IMG/VR virus record: IMGVR_UViG_3300047319_001698
Coordinates: 1-44,865 of that record
DNA: 44,865 nt
From: a virus
Strand: one strand, 5' to 3'
Positions 1 to 8,431 of the stretch are shown in pieces. Numbering within the stretch: position 1 is the stretch's first letter; each line of letters begins with the position of its first letter. Position numbers and translations under genes: made by a program. The notes beneath the pieces were generated by a model. That model had not been told where the DNA came from. It searched no databases and worked only from the letters and a program-made list of their open reading frames with translations.

Positions 1-9
1 AAGTAACCC

Positions 10-414
10 GTGCTCTTCCCGCTCCTCGCCGGCATCGGCGCGCTGTGCATGTCGAATCCGGGGAAGCGTCGGCGTCGTCGCGCGAAGAGTCGTCGGCGCA
101 GGAACCCCGGCGGGATGAAGATCACGCCGCATGACCTGCGCGAGCTCAAGGACATGATCGAGCACTTGGACACGCCCGCGAGGCGCGCCAGGTACGCGAA
201 GGGGGACTTTCCTGCAGCAGATCGCGTCAAGGACCTGAACAAGCGCTATCGCTGGGACCTGCTCTGGGCCGCGGACCGGGCCAAGACTTCGCTCTGGACC
301 GCGCGTGTCTACGACTACGCCAATGACGCGCACATCGACACTGCCCTCCGCGCTCTCGTCGCGCCGCTGGCACAAGCCAACCCGCGCCGCCGTCGCAAAT
401 CCCGCCGAAAGTAA
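10..414 (+). CDS. Basic Asn-Pro/arginine-motif protein, function unknown
   Basis: No function is recognised for this 134-residue basic protein. It opens with a short hydrophobic stretch (residues 2-13) ending in Cys-Met-Ser-Asn-Pro. A block of arginines (about 19-31) follows and closes with Arg-Asn-Pro. The C-terminus is Asn-Pro followed only by R, K and S. The same head recurs in the gene at 3934-4569, and the same tail in those at 3175-3930 and 3934-4569, so these proteins share end modules around unrelated cores. The core (about 38-120) looks like a small helical domain. The GTG start is chosen because it lies 3 bases after a TAA at 4-6 that ends a preceding gene, and because it keeps the shared head. 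Met-36 is an alternative start, with AGGAAC upstream. A virion or DNA-binding role is inference. Confidence 0.7.
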   Translation: MLFPLLAGIGALCMSNPGKRRRRRAKSRRRRNPGGMKITPHDLRELKDMIEHLDTPARRARYAKGDFPAADRVKDLNKRYRWDLLWAADRAKTSLWTARVYDYANDAHIDTALRALVAPLAQANPRRRRKSRRK

Positions 415-417
415 CCC

Positions 418-2091
418 ATGGCCGAACTGGTCGCCCCCGTCGGCAACACGAGCGAGGCATCAGCGTCCCTTGGTGGCTCGGGTCGGCTGTACTCGCCGTT
501 CTCCCCCTACTACAATCCGGCGAAGGCCCGCAAGATCGGCCTCGCCGAGACCCAGCGCATCCTGCGCCGCAACCCGCCGCTGTCCGGCGCCGAGCGCGAC
601 CAGATCCTGGCCTACCAGAGCGACGCCAACAACAAGGTCGTCATCCCGACCCACGCGGCGCTCGCCGTCGCCGGCTGCATGGTCAACCGGGAGTGGAGCT
701 CGGCCGCCGACCTCTGCGACCAGCTCGCGGCCTTCGCCCGCAGCAAGTCCACCAAGCCGCAAGCCGGTGGCGTGACCTTCGTGCAGGTCTACGACAAGCT
801 CGCCCAGTACCTGCGCGCCATCGCCGCCGGCCAGGAGCCGCTGCGGACGCCGGCCAACAAGGGCGAGCTCAAGAAGTACGGCTCGAGACCCATCCCGCTC
901 TGGGATGACGTCGCGAAATGCGCGCTCGCCGAAGACGGCAACGTCAAGCTGCCCTTCGCGGCCTACAGCGAGTTCCCGGTCGTCACCTGCCCCGGCGCCG
1001 GCGGCGTCGCTGCGCGGTACGGCCAGCTCGCCGGCGCTGCGCTCGGTGCGGCGAACGTCAGCGAGGGCGTCGACATCCGCGGCTGCGCGTCGTTCTGCTA
1101 CTCGCTCAAGGCGCTGCGCAACCCGACGGTCTGCTACCGGCTCTACATCCAGACCCTGGGCATGTCGGTCGATCCGGAGCGGCACGTCAGCACGGTCGGC
1201 GAGCGGATGCTCAAGCTCAACGCCAAGAAGGGCGTCAAGATCCTCCGGCTGTTCGTCGACGGCGACTTCCGCAGCGCGGCCGCGATCGAGACCTGGATGG
1301 GGCTGGTGAAGCGCCTCGGCGCCGCCGGCATCACCGTCTACGGGTACAGCAAGTCGTGGCCGGAGTTCCACTCGCTGCAGGCCAAGTACGGCTCCGCGTG
1401 GTGGCCGACCAACTACGTGCTCAACCTGTCGAGCGGCAGCCGGTACTTCAAGGACCCGAACTGGTTGGTCCGGATGAAGGAGATCCCGGTCGCCCGCGGC
1501 GAGTTCATCGCGGTGGACCCGCTGGAGCGCCTGGTCTGGAAAGCGTTCACCAAGGCCCGCGGCATGGTCGCGTGGAACCGCTACACCGCGCGGATCAACG
1601 CCATCGCCAACGGCTCGGCGCGCGACAGCGCCAAGGCCCGGCTGATCGAGCGCCTGCGGACCAACCTCGGGGCCGCGATCATGCACGCCAACCCGGAGCT
1701 GGCGCAGGCCTACAACGACTACGTCCAGACCATCCACGACCTGGAGGCCCCGAACAGCACCCTGCTGAGCACGGTCCGCAGCGCGATCGGCCAGCCCGAG
1801 ATGATCCCGGGCCCGATCGTGCAGGCGTCGACCTTCGCTTTCCTGTCGGGCATCCGGCAGCCCGACGAGATGCCGTGCCCGATCAGCTGCGGCAGCTGCC
1901 CCGGCACCGCCATCCCGCAGCACGAGAAGGTGATCAAGGCCGCCCGGATGAACGACACGGCGCTGCTGCAGGACATGAACATCGTCGAGAAGACCAAGCA
2001 GCTCAACATCCAGCGCGCCAAGATCGGCGGCAACGTGCACCTGTGCGGCAACGCCAAGGCCAAGAAATCGATCATCATCGGGGTGCACTAG
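418..2091 (+). CDS. Gp88-like cysteine-containing phage protein
   Basis: This 557-residue protein resembles, by pattern, the phage 'gene product 88' family. A Cys-Pro-Gly segment (about 191-193) is followed by a Gly-Cys-Ala-Ser-Phe-Cys-Tyr motif (about 222-228). An arginine-rich helix, an Arg-Leu-Phe-Val-Asp-Gly-Asp-Phe strand (about 278) and a Tyr-Gly-Tyr-Ser-Lys-Ser-Trp strand (about 308) come next. In Gp88 relatives these elements are spaced the same way. A second cysteine cluster (Cys-Pro-Ile-Ser-Cys-Gly-Ser-Cys-Pro, about 488) lies near the C-terminus, so metal or Fe-S binding is plausible. The biochemical role of the family is not known to me. ATG follows the previous stop by 3 bases, and the gene sits inside the basic-protein cluster. 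The residue between the two cysteine groups is well-formed coding sequence with no frameshift. Confidence 0.6.
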   Translation: MAELVAPVGNTSEASASLGGSGRLYSPFSPYYNPAKARKIGLAETQRILRRNPPLSGAERDQILAYQSDANNKVVIPTHAALAVAGCMVNREWSSAADLCDQLAAFARSKSTKPQAGGVTFVQVYDKLAQYLRAIAAGQEPLRTPANKGELKKYGSRPIPLWDDVAKCALAEDGNVKLPFAAYSEFPVVTCPGAGGVAARYGQLAGAALGAANVSEGVDIRGCASFCYSLKALRNPTVCYRLYIQTLGMSVDPERHVSTVGERMLKLNAKKGVKILRLFVDGDFRSAAAIETWMGLVKRLGAAGITVYGYSKSWPEFHSLQAKYGSAWWPTNYVLNLSSGSRYFKDPNWLVRMKEIPVARGEFIAVDPLERLVWKAFTKARGMVAWNRYTARINAIANGSARDSAKARLIERLRTNLGAAIMHANPELAQAYNDYVQTIHDLEAPNSTLLSTVRSAIGQPEMIPGPIVQASTFAFLSGIRQPDEMPCPISCGSCPGTAIPQHEKVIKAARMNDTALLQDMNIVEKTKQLNIQRAKIGGNVHLCGNAKAKKSIIIGVH

Positions 2092-2172
2092 ATGGGCATC
2101 ATGGGCCGCATATCCATCCCCTTTTCAGGTCGCGCTGGCAATCGTCAGTCGACCCGCTACCGTGGAGCCGTC

Positions 2173-3153
2173 ATGAAACGCCGCTACCGTCGCAATGCCC
2201 GTCCGAACGAGAACGAGATCCCGACGGTGAAGATCGTGCGCCGCCGGAATCCCAAGCGGCGAACGGGGCTACCGGACCTGCAAGGTGTCTACGAGACCGT
2301 GTCGCGCTTGGAGAACTCCTGGCGCGGGCGGCAATACCGCATCGCAGGCTGGCAGGGCGACCGCATTTTGCTCGCCGCCATCGACGACCCGACCGCGGGA
2401 CCCGGTCCTGGCCGCAAGCGAGGCTGGTTGGTACCACAGACCGAGCTCTGGAAGGTCAACCCCCGCCGCGGTCGCAAAGGCAAGCGGGGTCGTCGCGCTT
2501 CCGGCTCCCCGGGCTCCGCCGCGGCGCGCCTCGCGTGGTGGCGCTGGCACCACAATCCGCTGGGCGGGGTGCGCGGTCGCCGGCGGAATCCCGGCGGTCT
2601 TGACCCGGGCGCTGCGCGCGAACTCGAGCTGTTCATCGTCAACGATGGCGACCTGTACCGGCAGAACATCCAGCCGGTGATCAAGAACCTCGCCAAGAAG
2701 ATGGCGAAGGGCACCTACAACCACGACCTCGCGGTGAAGCTCTGGAACTACACCGCCGGCTTCGGCGCGCAGAAGTACACCCGCGAGCACGGCGGCTCCG
2801 GCAACGGCTCCTACGGCCTCTTCAGCCCCGCGACCCGCAAGCGCGTCGCCGGCGCTCTCGCCAACTACTACCTGGAAGAAGTTCAGGAAGCCTCCAACAC
2901 CAAGTCGAATCCCCGTCACCGGAGAACCACCATGGCCCGTCGTCGCAAGCATTCCCGCAACACCCTCCCCCAGACCGTGACCTTCCGGAAGGGCGGCCGC
3001 CACACCGTGGTGTTCCGCCACCGCAAGGCGACCGCGTCGACCCGCGCCATGCGCCGGGCGGCCGGACGGCGCCTCGCCAAGATGTGGACCAGGGCCGAGC
3101 GCCTGGCCAATCTGAAGAAGGCCCGGGCCGCGCTGCGCCGCAAGCGCCGCTAA
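2173..3153 (+). CDS. Multi-domain basic protein with Asn-Pro/arginine linkers and a conserved phage domain
   Basis: A 326-residue, arginine-rich protein with three parts joined by Arg-Arg-Asn-Pro type linkers. An N-terminal small beta-like domain (about 25-95) is followed by a basic linker. A central domain (about 155-245) contains the pattern Phe-Ile-Val-Asn-Asp-Gly-Asp-Leu-Tyr-Arg. I recognise this domain as recurrent in metagenomic phage proteins but cannot assign a function. The third part is a very basic C-terminal 73 residues. ATG 2173 is preferred over in-frame ATGs at 2092 and 2101 because GTGGAG lies 6 bases upstream and the Met-Lys-Arg-Arg start suits the family. An in-frame ATG at 2932, preceded by CCGGAGAACC, could produce the last 73 residues as a separate protein. 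The role is probably structural or nucleic-acid binding, by inference from charge and context. Confidence 0.65.
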   Translation: MKRRYRRNARPNENEIPTVKIVRRRNPKRRTGLPDLQGVYETVSRLENSWRGRQYRIAGWQGDRILLAAIDDPTAGPGPGRKRGWLVPQTELWKVNPRRGRKGKRGRRASGSPGSAAARLAWWRWHHNPLGGVRGRRRNPGGLDPGAARELELFIVNDGDLYRQNIQPVIKNLAKKMAKGTYNHDLAVKLWNYTAGFGAQKYTREHGGSGNGSYGLFSPATRKRVAGALANYYLEEVQEASNTKSNPRHRRTTMARRRKHSRNTLPQTVTFRKGGRHTVVFRHRKATASTRAMRRAAGRRLAKMWTRAERLANLKKARAALRRKRR

Positions 3154-3174
3154 GCGGTAGCGCGAGAGCGCCCC

Positions 3175-3930
3175 GTGTTCCCGGTCGTGGCCGCTGTGGC
3201 TGCCGGCTATGTGCTCCTGCGTGGATCGCGCAGGAATCCGCGGCGGCGTCGGCGGAATCCGCTGCGCCGCGGCCACAGTCGCGCCACGATCTCGGCCAAC
3301 ATCCGCAAGCTGATCCGCGAGGAAGGCTACGACCCGAAGCAGGCGGTCGCCATCGCCTACAGCAAGGCGCGGAAGCGGCGGAATCCTCTCTCGGTCAAGC
3401 GCTCCGCCGAGTTCCAGGAGTTCGGGACCTACGACGTCACGCTCAACGACGGCAGCATCGTCCAGATCGCGCGGGACGCGGGCAACACCAACTGGTGGCA
3501 CGCCAACTGGTGGCCGACGCACCAGCACAACGACACCCTCCTCGGCTTCACCAAAGCTGAAGCGCTGGCGAAGGTCGAGGACTGGGTCGCGAGGCGGGTT
3601 GCGCGTTACCCGGGAGAAGCGGCGAAGAATGTGCGCCGCGCGAATCCGCGCCGCAATCCCGAGACCGAGATCTCCGGCGGCAAGCGCATCGGCGCCCGAC
3701 TCCAGCAGTGGCACGGCAGCGCCGGCGACCCGATCTACGTGGTCGGCTCGAACTGGTACGCGGGCCGCAAGGTCGGGGCGTCCTACGTGCGCGACGCGAT
3801 GCGCGGGCTGCAGGCCCAACTGAACGCCGGGGCCCCGGAAGCCGACGCCAAGGACCTGCGGTACCTGATCGCGTACCTCAATCACCGGTTGCTGCGGAAC
3901 AATCCCCGCCGCCGCAAGAGTCGGAGATAG
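3175..3930 (+). CDS. Asn-Pro/arginine-motif protein with KQAVAIAYSKAR-type module
   Basis: A 251-residue protein with a hydrophobic N-terminus (residues 1-15) and two successive Arg-Asn-Pro arginine blocks. Residues 37-65 carry the motif Lys-Gln-Ala-Val-Ala-Ile-Ala-Tyr-Ser-Lys-Ala-Arg. That resembles small phage proteins of the DUF6496 type (from memory). Two further small domains follow, separated by Arg-Ala-Asn-Pro-Arg-Arg-Asn-Pro, and the end is Asn-Pro plus an R/K/S tail identical in style to its neighbours. The chain therefore reads as beads separated by Asn-Pro/arginine linkers. The GTG start is preferred because it keeps the hydrophobic head. The next gene begins 3 bases after its stop. 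The function is unknown. Proteolytic cutting at the linkers would be one explanation of the design. Confidence 0.65.
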   Translation: MFPVVAAVAAGYVLLRGSRRNPRRRRRNPLRRGHSRATISANIRKLIREEGYDPKQAVAIAYSKARKRRNPLSVKRSAEFQEFGTYDVTLNDGSIVQIARDAGNTNWWHANWWPTHQHNDTLLGFTKAEALAKVEDWVARRVARYPGEAAKNVRRANPRRNPETEISGGKRIGARLQQWHGSAGDPIYVVGSNWYAGRKVGASYVRDAMRGLQAQLNAGAPEADAKDLRYLIAYLNHRLLRNNPRRRKSRR

Positions 3931-3933
3931 CTC

Positions 3934-4569
3934 ATGACCATGCTCGTCCCCATCCTCGCCGGCATCGGCGCGCTGTGCATGTCAAACCCGCGGCGTCGGC
4001 GGAAGGCGCGGCGGGCGAAGAAGCGCAATCCGTCGACCGCGTGGAACGTGTACCTGGGCGGCAAACTCATCGACACCGTCTACTACAGCACCGACGAAGA
4101 CCCCGACAGTGTGAAGCGCAGCCTCGTGAATCACGACGGCTACGACTCGCGCATCGTGGTGCGCAAAGCCCGCTTCCACGGGCACCGCAAGCAGAACCCG
4201 CCCTACCACGCCCACGTCGGGCCGGTGTACATGCGCAACGGCGGCTCGCGGCTCGCGCCGTGGGTCGTCCGCACGACCGAGGTCTGGGGCTTCAAGAACG
4301 GCCAGCAGGATACGCGCCGCGGCGAGAGCATCTACAGCGGCAAGGCGAGCGCGTCCGGGCTCGCGGCCTGGGTCCGGAGCTTCAACAAGTCGATGCAGCC
4401 CGGCGGCGTCAACGCCCACATGCGCGGGCTCGACGGCTCGATCCCCTGGGTCTACCACGCCGTGCTCCGCAACCAGAAGACCGGCAAGTCCTACACCTAC
4501 GACGCCCCGGCGTTCGAGGTGATGGACACCAACCCGCGCCGCCGGCGTCGCCGCAAATCCCGCCGCTAG
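3934..4569 (+). CDS. Basic Asn-Pro/arginine-motif protein, second copy of the shared head
   Basis: A 211-residue protein. Residues 4-18 (hydrophobic, then Cys-Met-Ser-Asn-Pro) match the N-terminus of the first gene of the window almost exactly, including at the DNA level (ctcgccggcatcggcgcgct at both sites). After the arginine block comes a small domain with Gly-Gly-Lys-Leu-Ile-Asp-Thr-Val-Tyr-Tyr and Arg-Ser-Leu-Val-Asn-His-Asp-Gly-Tyr-Asp. I recall this domain in other metagenomic phage proteins, without a function. A second domain (about 85-195) and an Asn-Pro plus R/K/S tail follow. ATG 3934 is used, and ATG 3940 is two codons later. The shared head suggests recombination or duplication of end modules within the cluster. 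Confidence 0.65.
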   Translation: MTMLVPILAGIGALCMSNPRRRRKARRAKKRNPSTAWNVYLGGKLIDTVYYSTDEDPDSVKRSLVNHDGYDSRIVVRKARFHGHRKQNPPYHAHVGPVYMRNGGSRLAPWVVRTTEVWGFKNGQQDTRRGESIYSGKASASGLAAWVRSFNKSMQPGGVNAHMRGLDGSIPWVYHAVLRNQKTGKSYTYDAPAFEVMDTNPRRRRRRKSRR

Positions 4570-4600
4570 CAAACCGCCAACCCTAGGTTACGCTCGCACC

Positions 4601-7219
4601 ATGCACCACCTCGCCTCCGGTGATATCGACGTCAGCTACGGCGCTCTGCCGGAAGGCCAGGACGCCAGCGTCGACGCGACCGTCAAGCTGATGTCGGAGA
4701 TGGCGAAGGGCAAATGGGGTGCCCGGTCGCCGAAGATCCGGGCGGCCGCGATCAACATCATCAACGGTGTCGACCCGATCTCGGGCGAGCGCATCGGCCG
4801 GTCGGTCGACAACAAGGATTACTTCGGGATGCTCGAAGCGATCCACAACTACGTGCGGGACAACATCCGGTACGTCAAGGATGTGATCGGCCAGGAGACC
4901 CTCAGCTACCCCGAAGAAATCCTGTTCAACTCGCGCGCCGAGGACTGCGACGGCATGACCACCCTGGAGATGGCCCTGCTCGGCTCGATCGGCCTGCGCA
5001 GCTACCCGGTGGTCATCGGCCTGGTCCCCAACCACTTCTCCCACGTCTACCTGCATGCCGAGATTCCCTCGGGAAAACACCGGTATGCGGACTCCACCAT
5101 CGCCGCCGACCCCATCATGCGCGAATGGCCTCTTGGAATGGCCGCCCCGGCTGATAGGGTCAAGGCCAAGCGAACCTACCCCGAACTCGCAGGAATCGGC
5201 ACCATGGCTATCGCCGGCTACGCTTCTGGCCCCGCATACCTGAGCCCGTCGGACGAGCTCGAGGCCGCCCAGGTCCCGCGCGCGATGAAGAGCCGGTACG
5301 TCGATACCGGTTCCCGCGGCGAGATCGTCAACGCCACGCGCCTGACCCAGTGGGGCGACGAGCTTGACGACATGTTCAACCGAGCGACCAATGTCGGCAT
5401 GCCGATGCAGGCCGCGCCGGCGTTCTCGCTCTACAGCCGCGGCCCGATCACCAACCGCAACGAGAAGGTCCTGACCAGCTACCTGGGACAGGCCAACCCG
5501 GTGCGGCGCATCAGCGCGCCGCTCGGCCAGAATTTCCAGCGCGGCCGCAACGTCGTCACCGTCCAGGACGGCAAGACCGCCAAGAGCGCGACCATCGCCC
5601 CGACCGTCGGCGAACTGCTCGGTCTGTCGGACTACCTGACCGACCTCGCCGGCCCGGCGGCCCGCGCGTCGAAGCAGCACCTCGTCGCCGGCCACAGCGA
5701 TCCGCTGCACCGGGCGGCCGCGGCCGCCGCGCTCACCAAGCAGCGCGCGACCAAGGCCTCGGGCCGGGTGGTGCGCATGGAGCGCAACGCCGGCTTCCTG
5801 TTCGGTCTCGGCGACGTCGAGTCGACCCGCAAGCTCGATCAGGCCAAGGCGATCGAAGCCCTGGCCCACGAGATCGCGGTCAAGGCCCAGAACATCGCCG
5901 AGATGTGCGCCGGCTCGAGCCCGGAGCGGCAGCAAGTCCTGCGCGACAACTTCGCGGCGCTCGACCACATGGGCCACTACCTGGGGGTCATCGACGCGGT
6001 CGCCCAGCTCGACCCGGCGGACCATCCGCAGGTCGACGCCCAGAACAAGGTCGACACCCTGACCGTGGTCAGCCAGTCCCCGACCTTCCGCCAGGCCTCG
6101 ACTCTCAAGGCCTCGCCGGCCATGGCCAAGCGCGCCGCCAAGCCGATCGTCGGGATCATGCCCGGCGGCGCGGTGGTGCGCGACCAGAACGGCGACGTGC
6201 TCTACGCCGACGACGGCAGCGATGACCTCGCCGGCGGTCTCGGCAGCTTCTTCAGCAAGATCAGCCACGCGGTCCAGACGATCGTCAAGGCCCCGGTGAA
6301 AGCCGTGCAGTCGGTCGGCAAGGCTGTCGAGAAGGGCGCCCAGTCGGTCGGCAAGGTCGCCGAGAAGGGCGTGAAGGCCGTCGGCTCGACGGTCGGCAAG
6401 GTCGTCGGCAACAAGAACCTGATGCTCGGCATCGCGACCGCCGGCGCGTCGGAGCTGCACCGGAAGCTCACCAAGCCGCTGTTCAGCAGTGCGATCAGTG
6501 CGATCCAGAGCGGTCTGCACAAGAGCGGCGGAGCGGCGGCGCCGGTCAGCCCGTCCGTCGTCACCCCGACCAGCACGACCCCGCCGGTCGTACCGGTCGA
6601 CCCGAACACCGGGCTGCCGGTCGACCCGAGCATCGTCCCGCAGCCGGGCGAGTCGACCGCCAGCCCCAGCACCACCGACCCCTGGTCGACCTACGGCCAG
6701 GACGACGGCTACATGGGCCCCAGCGTCGAAGCCGAGAGCAGCCAGAGCTTCGAGCAGATGTCGTCCGGCGGTGGTGATGGCCAGTCGTTCACCGACACCA
6801 TGACCGTCGACGACAGCAGCAACCCGTTTGCCGATGACCAGAGCTCGGGCGGCGGCGACGATGCCAGCGAAGGCGACGACGGCAGCGCGAGCGGTGGCAG
6901 CTACGATGGCGGCGGTGACGATGGCGGCGACGACATGACCGAAGGTTCGGACGCCAGCCCCGCGCCAGCCCCGCGCCGGAAGCGCAAGCACCGCCGCGCG
7001 CCCACCGAAGCGAGCCAGGATGCGTCGGATCTCGATGCGTCGGACGACTACGGCGACAGCGACGACTACGACGACAACGAAGACGGCGGCGAAGGTGATG
7101 GGTCCGACTCCGTCGAATCCCCGCCGGTCGAAGGCCTGCCGATGGTCGGCGGCATGAGCGTCGGCACCCTTGCGCTGCTCGGCCTCGGCGCCTATCTTCT
7201 CCTCAAGAACAGGAAGTAG
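4601..7219 (+). CDS. Transglutaminase-fold protein with acidic tail and C-terminal membrane anchor
   Basis: An 872-residue protein. Residues 70-170 match the transglutaminase-like cysteine protease fold. They contain Ile-His-Asn-Tyr-Val-Arg-Asp-Asn-Ile-Arg-Tyr, then Glu-Asp-Cys-Asp-Gly with candidate nucleophile Cys116, Phe-Ser-His with His148, and Tyr-Ala-Asp with Asp164. The middle (about 250-560) is uncharacterised. Residues about 560-610 are repeated Lys-Ala-Val/Ser-Val-Gly-Lys amphipathic units. A long Pro/Thr/Ser then Asp/Ser/Gly-rich stretch (about 640-840) leads to a single hydrophobic span (about 850-868) and a basic end. This layout suggests a membrane-anchored enzyme with an extended stalk. 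In a tailless virus it could process virion proteins or attack peptide bonds at entry, which is inference. ATG 4601 follows a 31-base gap after the previous stop. Confidence 0.7.
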   Translation: MHHLASGDIDVSYGALPEGQDASVDATVKLMSEMAKGKWGARSPKIRAAAINIINGVDPISGERIGRSVDNKDYFGMLEAIHNYVRDNIRYVKDVIGQETLSYPEEILFNSRAEDCDGMTTLEMALLGSIGLRSYPVVIGLVPNHFSHVYLHAEIPSGKHRYADSTIAADPIMREWPLGMAAPADRVKAKRTYPELAGIGTMAIAGYASGPAYLSPSDELEAAQVPRAMKSRYVDTGSRGEIVNATRLTQWGDELDDMFNRATNVGMPMQAAPAFSLYSRGPITNRNEKVLTSYLGQANPVRRISAPLGQNFQRGRNVVTVQDGKTAKSATIAPTVGELLGLSDYLTDLAGPAARASKQHLVAGHSDPLHRAAAAAALTKQRATKASGRVVRMERNAGFLFGLGDVESTRKLDQAKAIEALAHEIAVKAQNIAEMCAGSSPERQQVLRDNFAALDHMGHYLGVIDAVAQLDPADHPQVDAQNKVDTLTVVSQSPTFRQASTLKASPAMAKRAAKPIVGIMPGGAVVRDQNGDVLYADDGSDDLAGGLGSFFSKISHAVQTIVKAPVKAVQSVGKAVEKGAQSVGKVAEKGVKAVGSTVGKVVGNKNLMLGIATAGASELHRKLTKPLFSSAISAIQSGLHKSGGAAAPVSPSVVTPTSTTPPVVPVDPNTGLPVDPSIVPQPGESTASPSTTDPWSTYGQDDGYMGPSVEAESSQSFEQMSSGGGDGQSFTDTMTVDDSSNPFADDQSSGGGDDASEGDDGSASGGSYDGGGDDGGDDMTEGSDASPAPAPRRKRKHRRAPTEASQDASDLDASDDYGDSDDYDDNEDGGEGDGSDSVESPPVEGLPMVGGMSVGTLALLGLGAYLLLKNRK

Positions 7220-7223
7220 ACCC

Positions 7224-7928
7224 ATGCACCACAAGCCCCACGTCCACAACCGCTACCGCAACGAGGAGATCAACCTCCAGCCGTACGGCAACACGATCTC
7301 GATCGAGACCGAGTCGGACAACCCGTTCGAAGACGACCAGGACGTCGAGGTGTTCACCCAGGCGTCCGGCGGCATGGCCGGCCCGGATCCGCGGCAGCGG
7401 TCGCGCGGCCTGCTGGCCAAGCGCAGCCAGACCACCCACCACCAGGGCGGCAAGGTCCGGACCTTCAAGGCCCACATGGACGCCGCCCACCCCGGGTTCA
7501 TGCCCGGCATGGGCGAGCTGGCCAAGGCCCCGGTGCGCCGCGCGCGGCCGACCGTCAGCCGCAGCTTCATGCCCGGCATGAGCGGGCTCGGCGCGGATTC
7601 CTCGACCGGCTTCGACACCGGGGAGGGCGTCGTGCCGGATCCGAGCGCGCCCGCCGCGTCGGGCACCCCGTCGTGGCTCACCGCCCTGACCACCGGCCTC
7701 AACGCCGGCGCCCAGACCACGTCCAGCGTGATGGCCAGCCGGACCGCCAAGGCCCAGGCGGACGCCGCCAAGTCGACGGCCGCGGCCGAGCAGGCTCGCG
7801 CCGACCAGATGCGCCAGGGCGCCATGGTCACCGGCGGCAAGGCCGCCAGCTACGCGGTGCCGCTGATCGGCCTCGCCGTGGCGGCCGGCGCGGTCATGCT
7901 GTTCATGAAGATGGGCAAGCGGAAGTAG
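7224..7928 (+). CDS. Small protein with one C-terminal membrane span and two FMPGM repeats
   Basis: A 234-residue protein of unknown function. Two copies of Phe-Met-Pro-Gly-Met followed by Gly/Ser-x-Leu lie around residues 92 and 114. An alanine/glutamine-rich helical stretch (about 155-200) is followed by a strong hydrophobic span (about 208-229) and a Lys-rich end, consistent with an anchor whose basic end stays inside. ATG 7224 sits 4 bases after the stop of the transglutaminase-fold gene, so the two are probably co-transcribed. It is the first of a run of single-span proteins up to 9791. A virion membrane protein is the favoured reading. Confidence 0.6.
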   Translation: MHHKPHVHNRYRNEEINLQPYGNTISIETESDNPFEDDQDVEVFTQASGGMAGPDPRQRSRGLLAKRSQTTHHQGGKVRTFKAHMDAAHPGFMPGMGELAKAPVRRARPTVSRSFMPGMSGLGADSSTGFDTGEGVVPDPSAPAASGTPSWLTALTTGLNAGAQTTSSVMASRTAKAQADAAKSTAAAEQARADQMRQGAMVTGGKAASYAVPLIGLAVAAGAVMLFMKMGKRK

Positions 7929-7930
7929 CC

Positions 7931-8422
7931 ATGGCCGGACACCAGCGCCACCCGATGGACGACGCCTTCTCCGCCCAGAACGGGGCGGTGCACCGGGCCG
8001 GCTCGGCCAAAGCGCGCCGGCCGGATCTGGTGCCGATCGCGGTGATGCCGCGCGGCGACGTCCAGGACCTGACCCCGGTGATCGCCCGGGCGACGCCGGG
8101 CCCGCGGAACCGGAACCTGACCCCGCGGCTCGGCCGCTCGATCTCGCACGGCCCGGCGGCATCGCTAAGCCTGCCGATCTACCAGAACCCCAAGGATCTG
8201 GCCGGGCTGGGGTTCTGGGGGTTCAACCCGAAGATCAAGAAGGGTCACCAGACCCCGCCGATCGTCGCGCCGGCCCGCGGCGGGTTCAAGTCCGCCCCCG
8301 GCTACCGGTCGCCGCCGATCCTCGCTGGCGACCACCTCGCCGCACTGGACGTGCCCGCCCCGGCCAAGACCATCCTGGTCGGCGCCGCCCTCGTCGCCGC
8401 CTTCTACTTCCTGGCCCACTAA
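7931..8422 (+). CDS. Single-span membrane protein, paralogue of the next gene
   Basis: A 163-residue protein. The soluble part contains Leu-Thr-Pro-Val-Ile-x-Arg (about 48-54) and a Pro-Lys-Asp-Leu-Ala-Gly-Leu-Gly motif (about 91-98). Both recur in the same order in the gene at 8432-8824 (Leu-Thr-Pro-Ala-Ile-Gly-Arg and Pro-Gly-Asp-Leu-Ala-Gly-Leu-Gly). One hydrophobic span closes the protein (about 146-162). The ATG lies 2 bases after the previous stop. The function is unknown. The tandem duplication suggests two related membrane components of the same particle. Confidence 0.6.
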   Translation: MAGHQRHPMDDAFSAQNGAVHRAGSAKARRPDLVPIAVMPRGDVQDLTPVIARATPGPRNRNLTPRLGRSISHGPAASLSLPIYQNPKDLAGLGFWGFNPKIKKGHQTPPIVAPARGGFKSAPGYRSPPILAGDHLAALDVPAPAKTILVGAALVAAFYFLAH

Positions 8423-8431
8423 GGACTCCCC

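Noticed and set aside
460-2088. A 542-codon minus-strand frame opposite the Gp88-like gene
   Set aside because: Low-complexity Val/Asp/Leu/Arg composition typical of GC-rich antisense frames; the plus-strand gene has conserved cysteine motifs.
2269-3885. A 538-codon minus-strand frame across two basic-protein genes
   Set aside because: It spans the junction of two plus-strand genes that share motifs with their neighbours, and has antisense-type composition.
4583-7249. An 888-codon open frame on the minus strand opposite the transglutaminase-fold gene
   Set aside because: It is the mirror of a GC-rich gene with a real domain, catalytic residues and membrane span. The minus frame is Val/Ala/Asp/Gly-rich without any domain pattern and lacks a ribosome-binding site.
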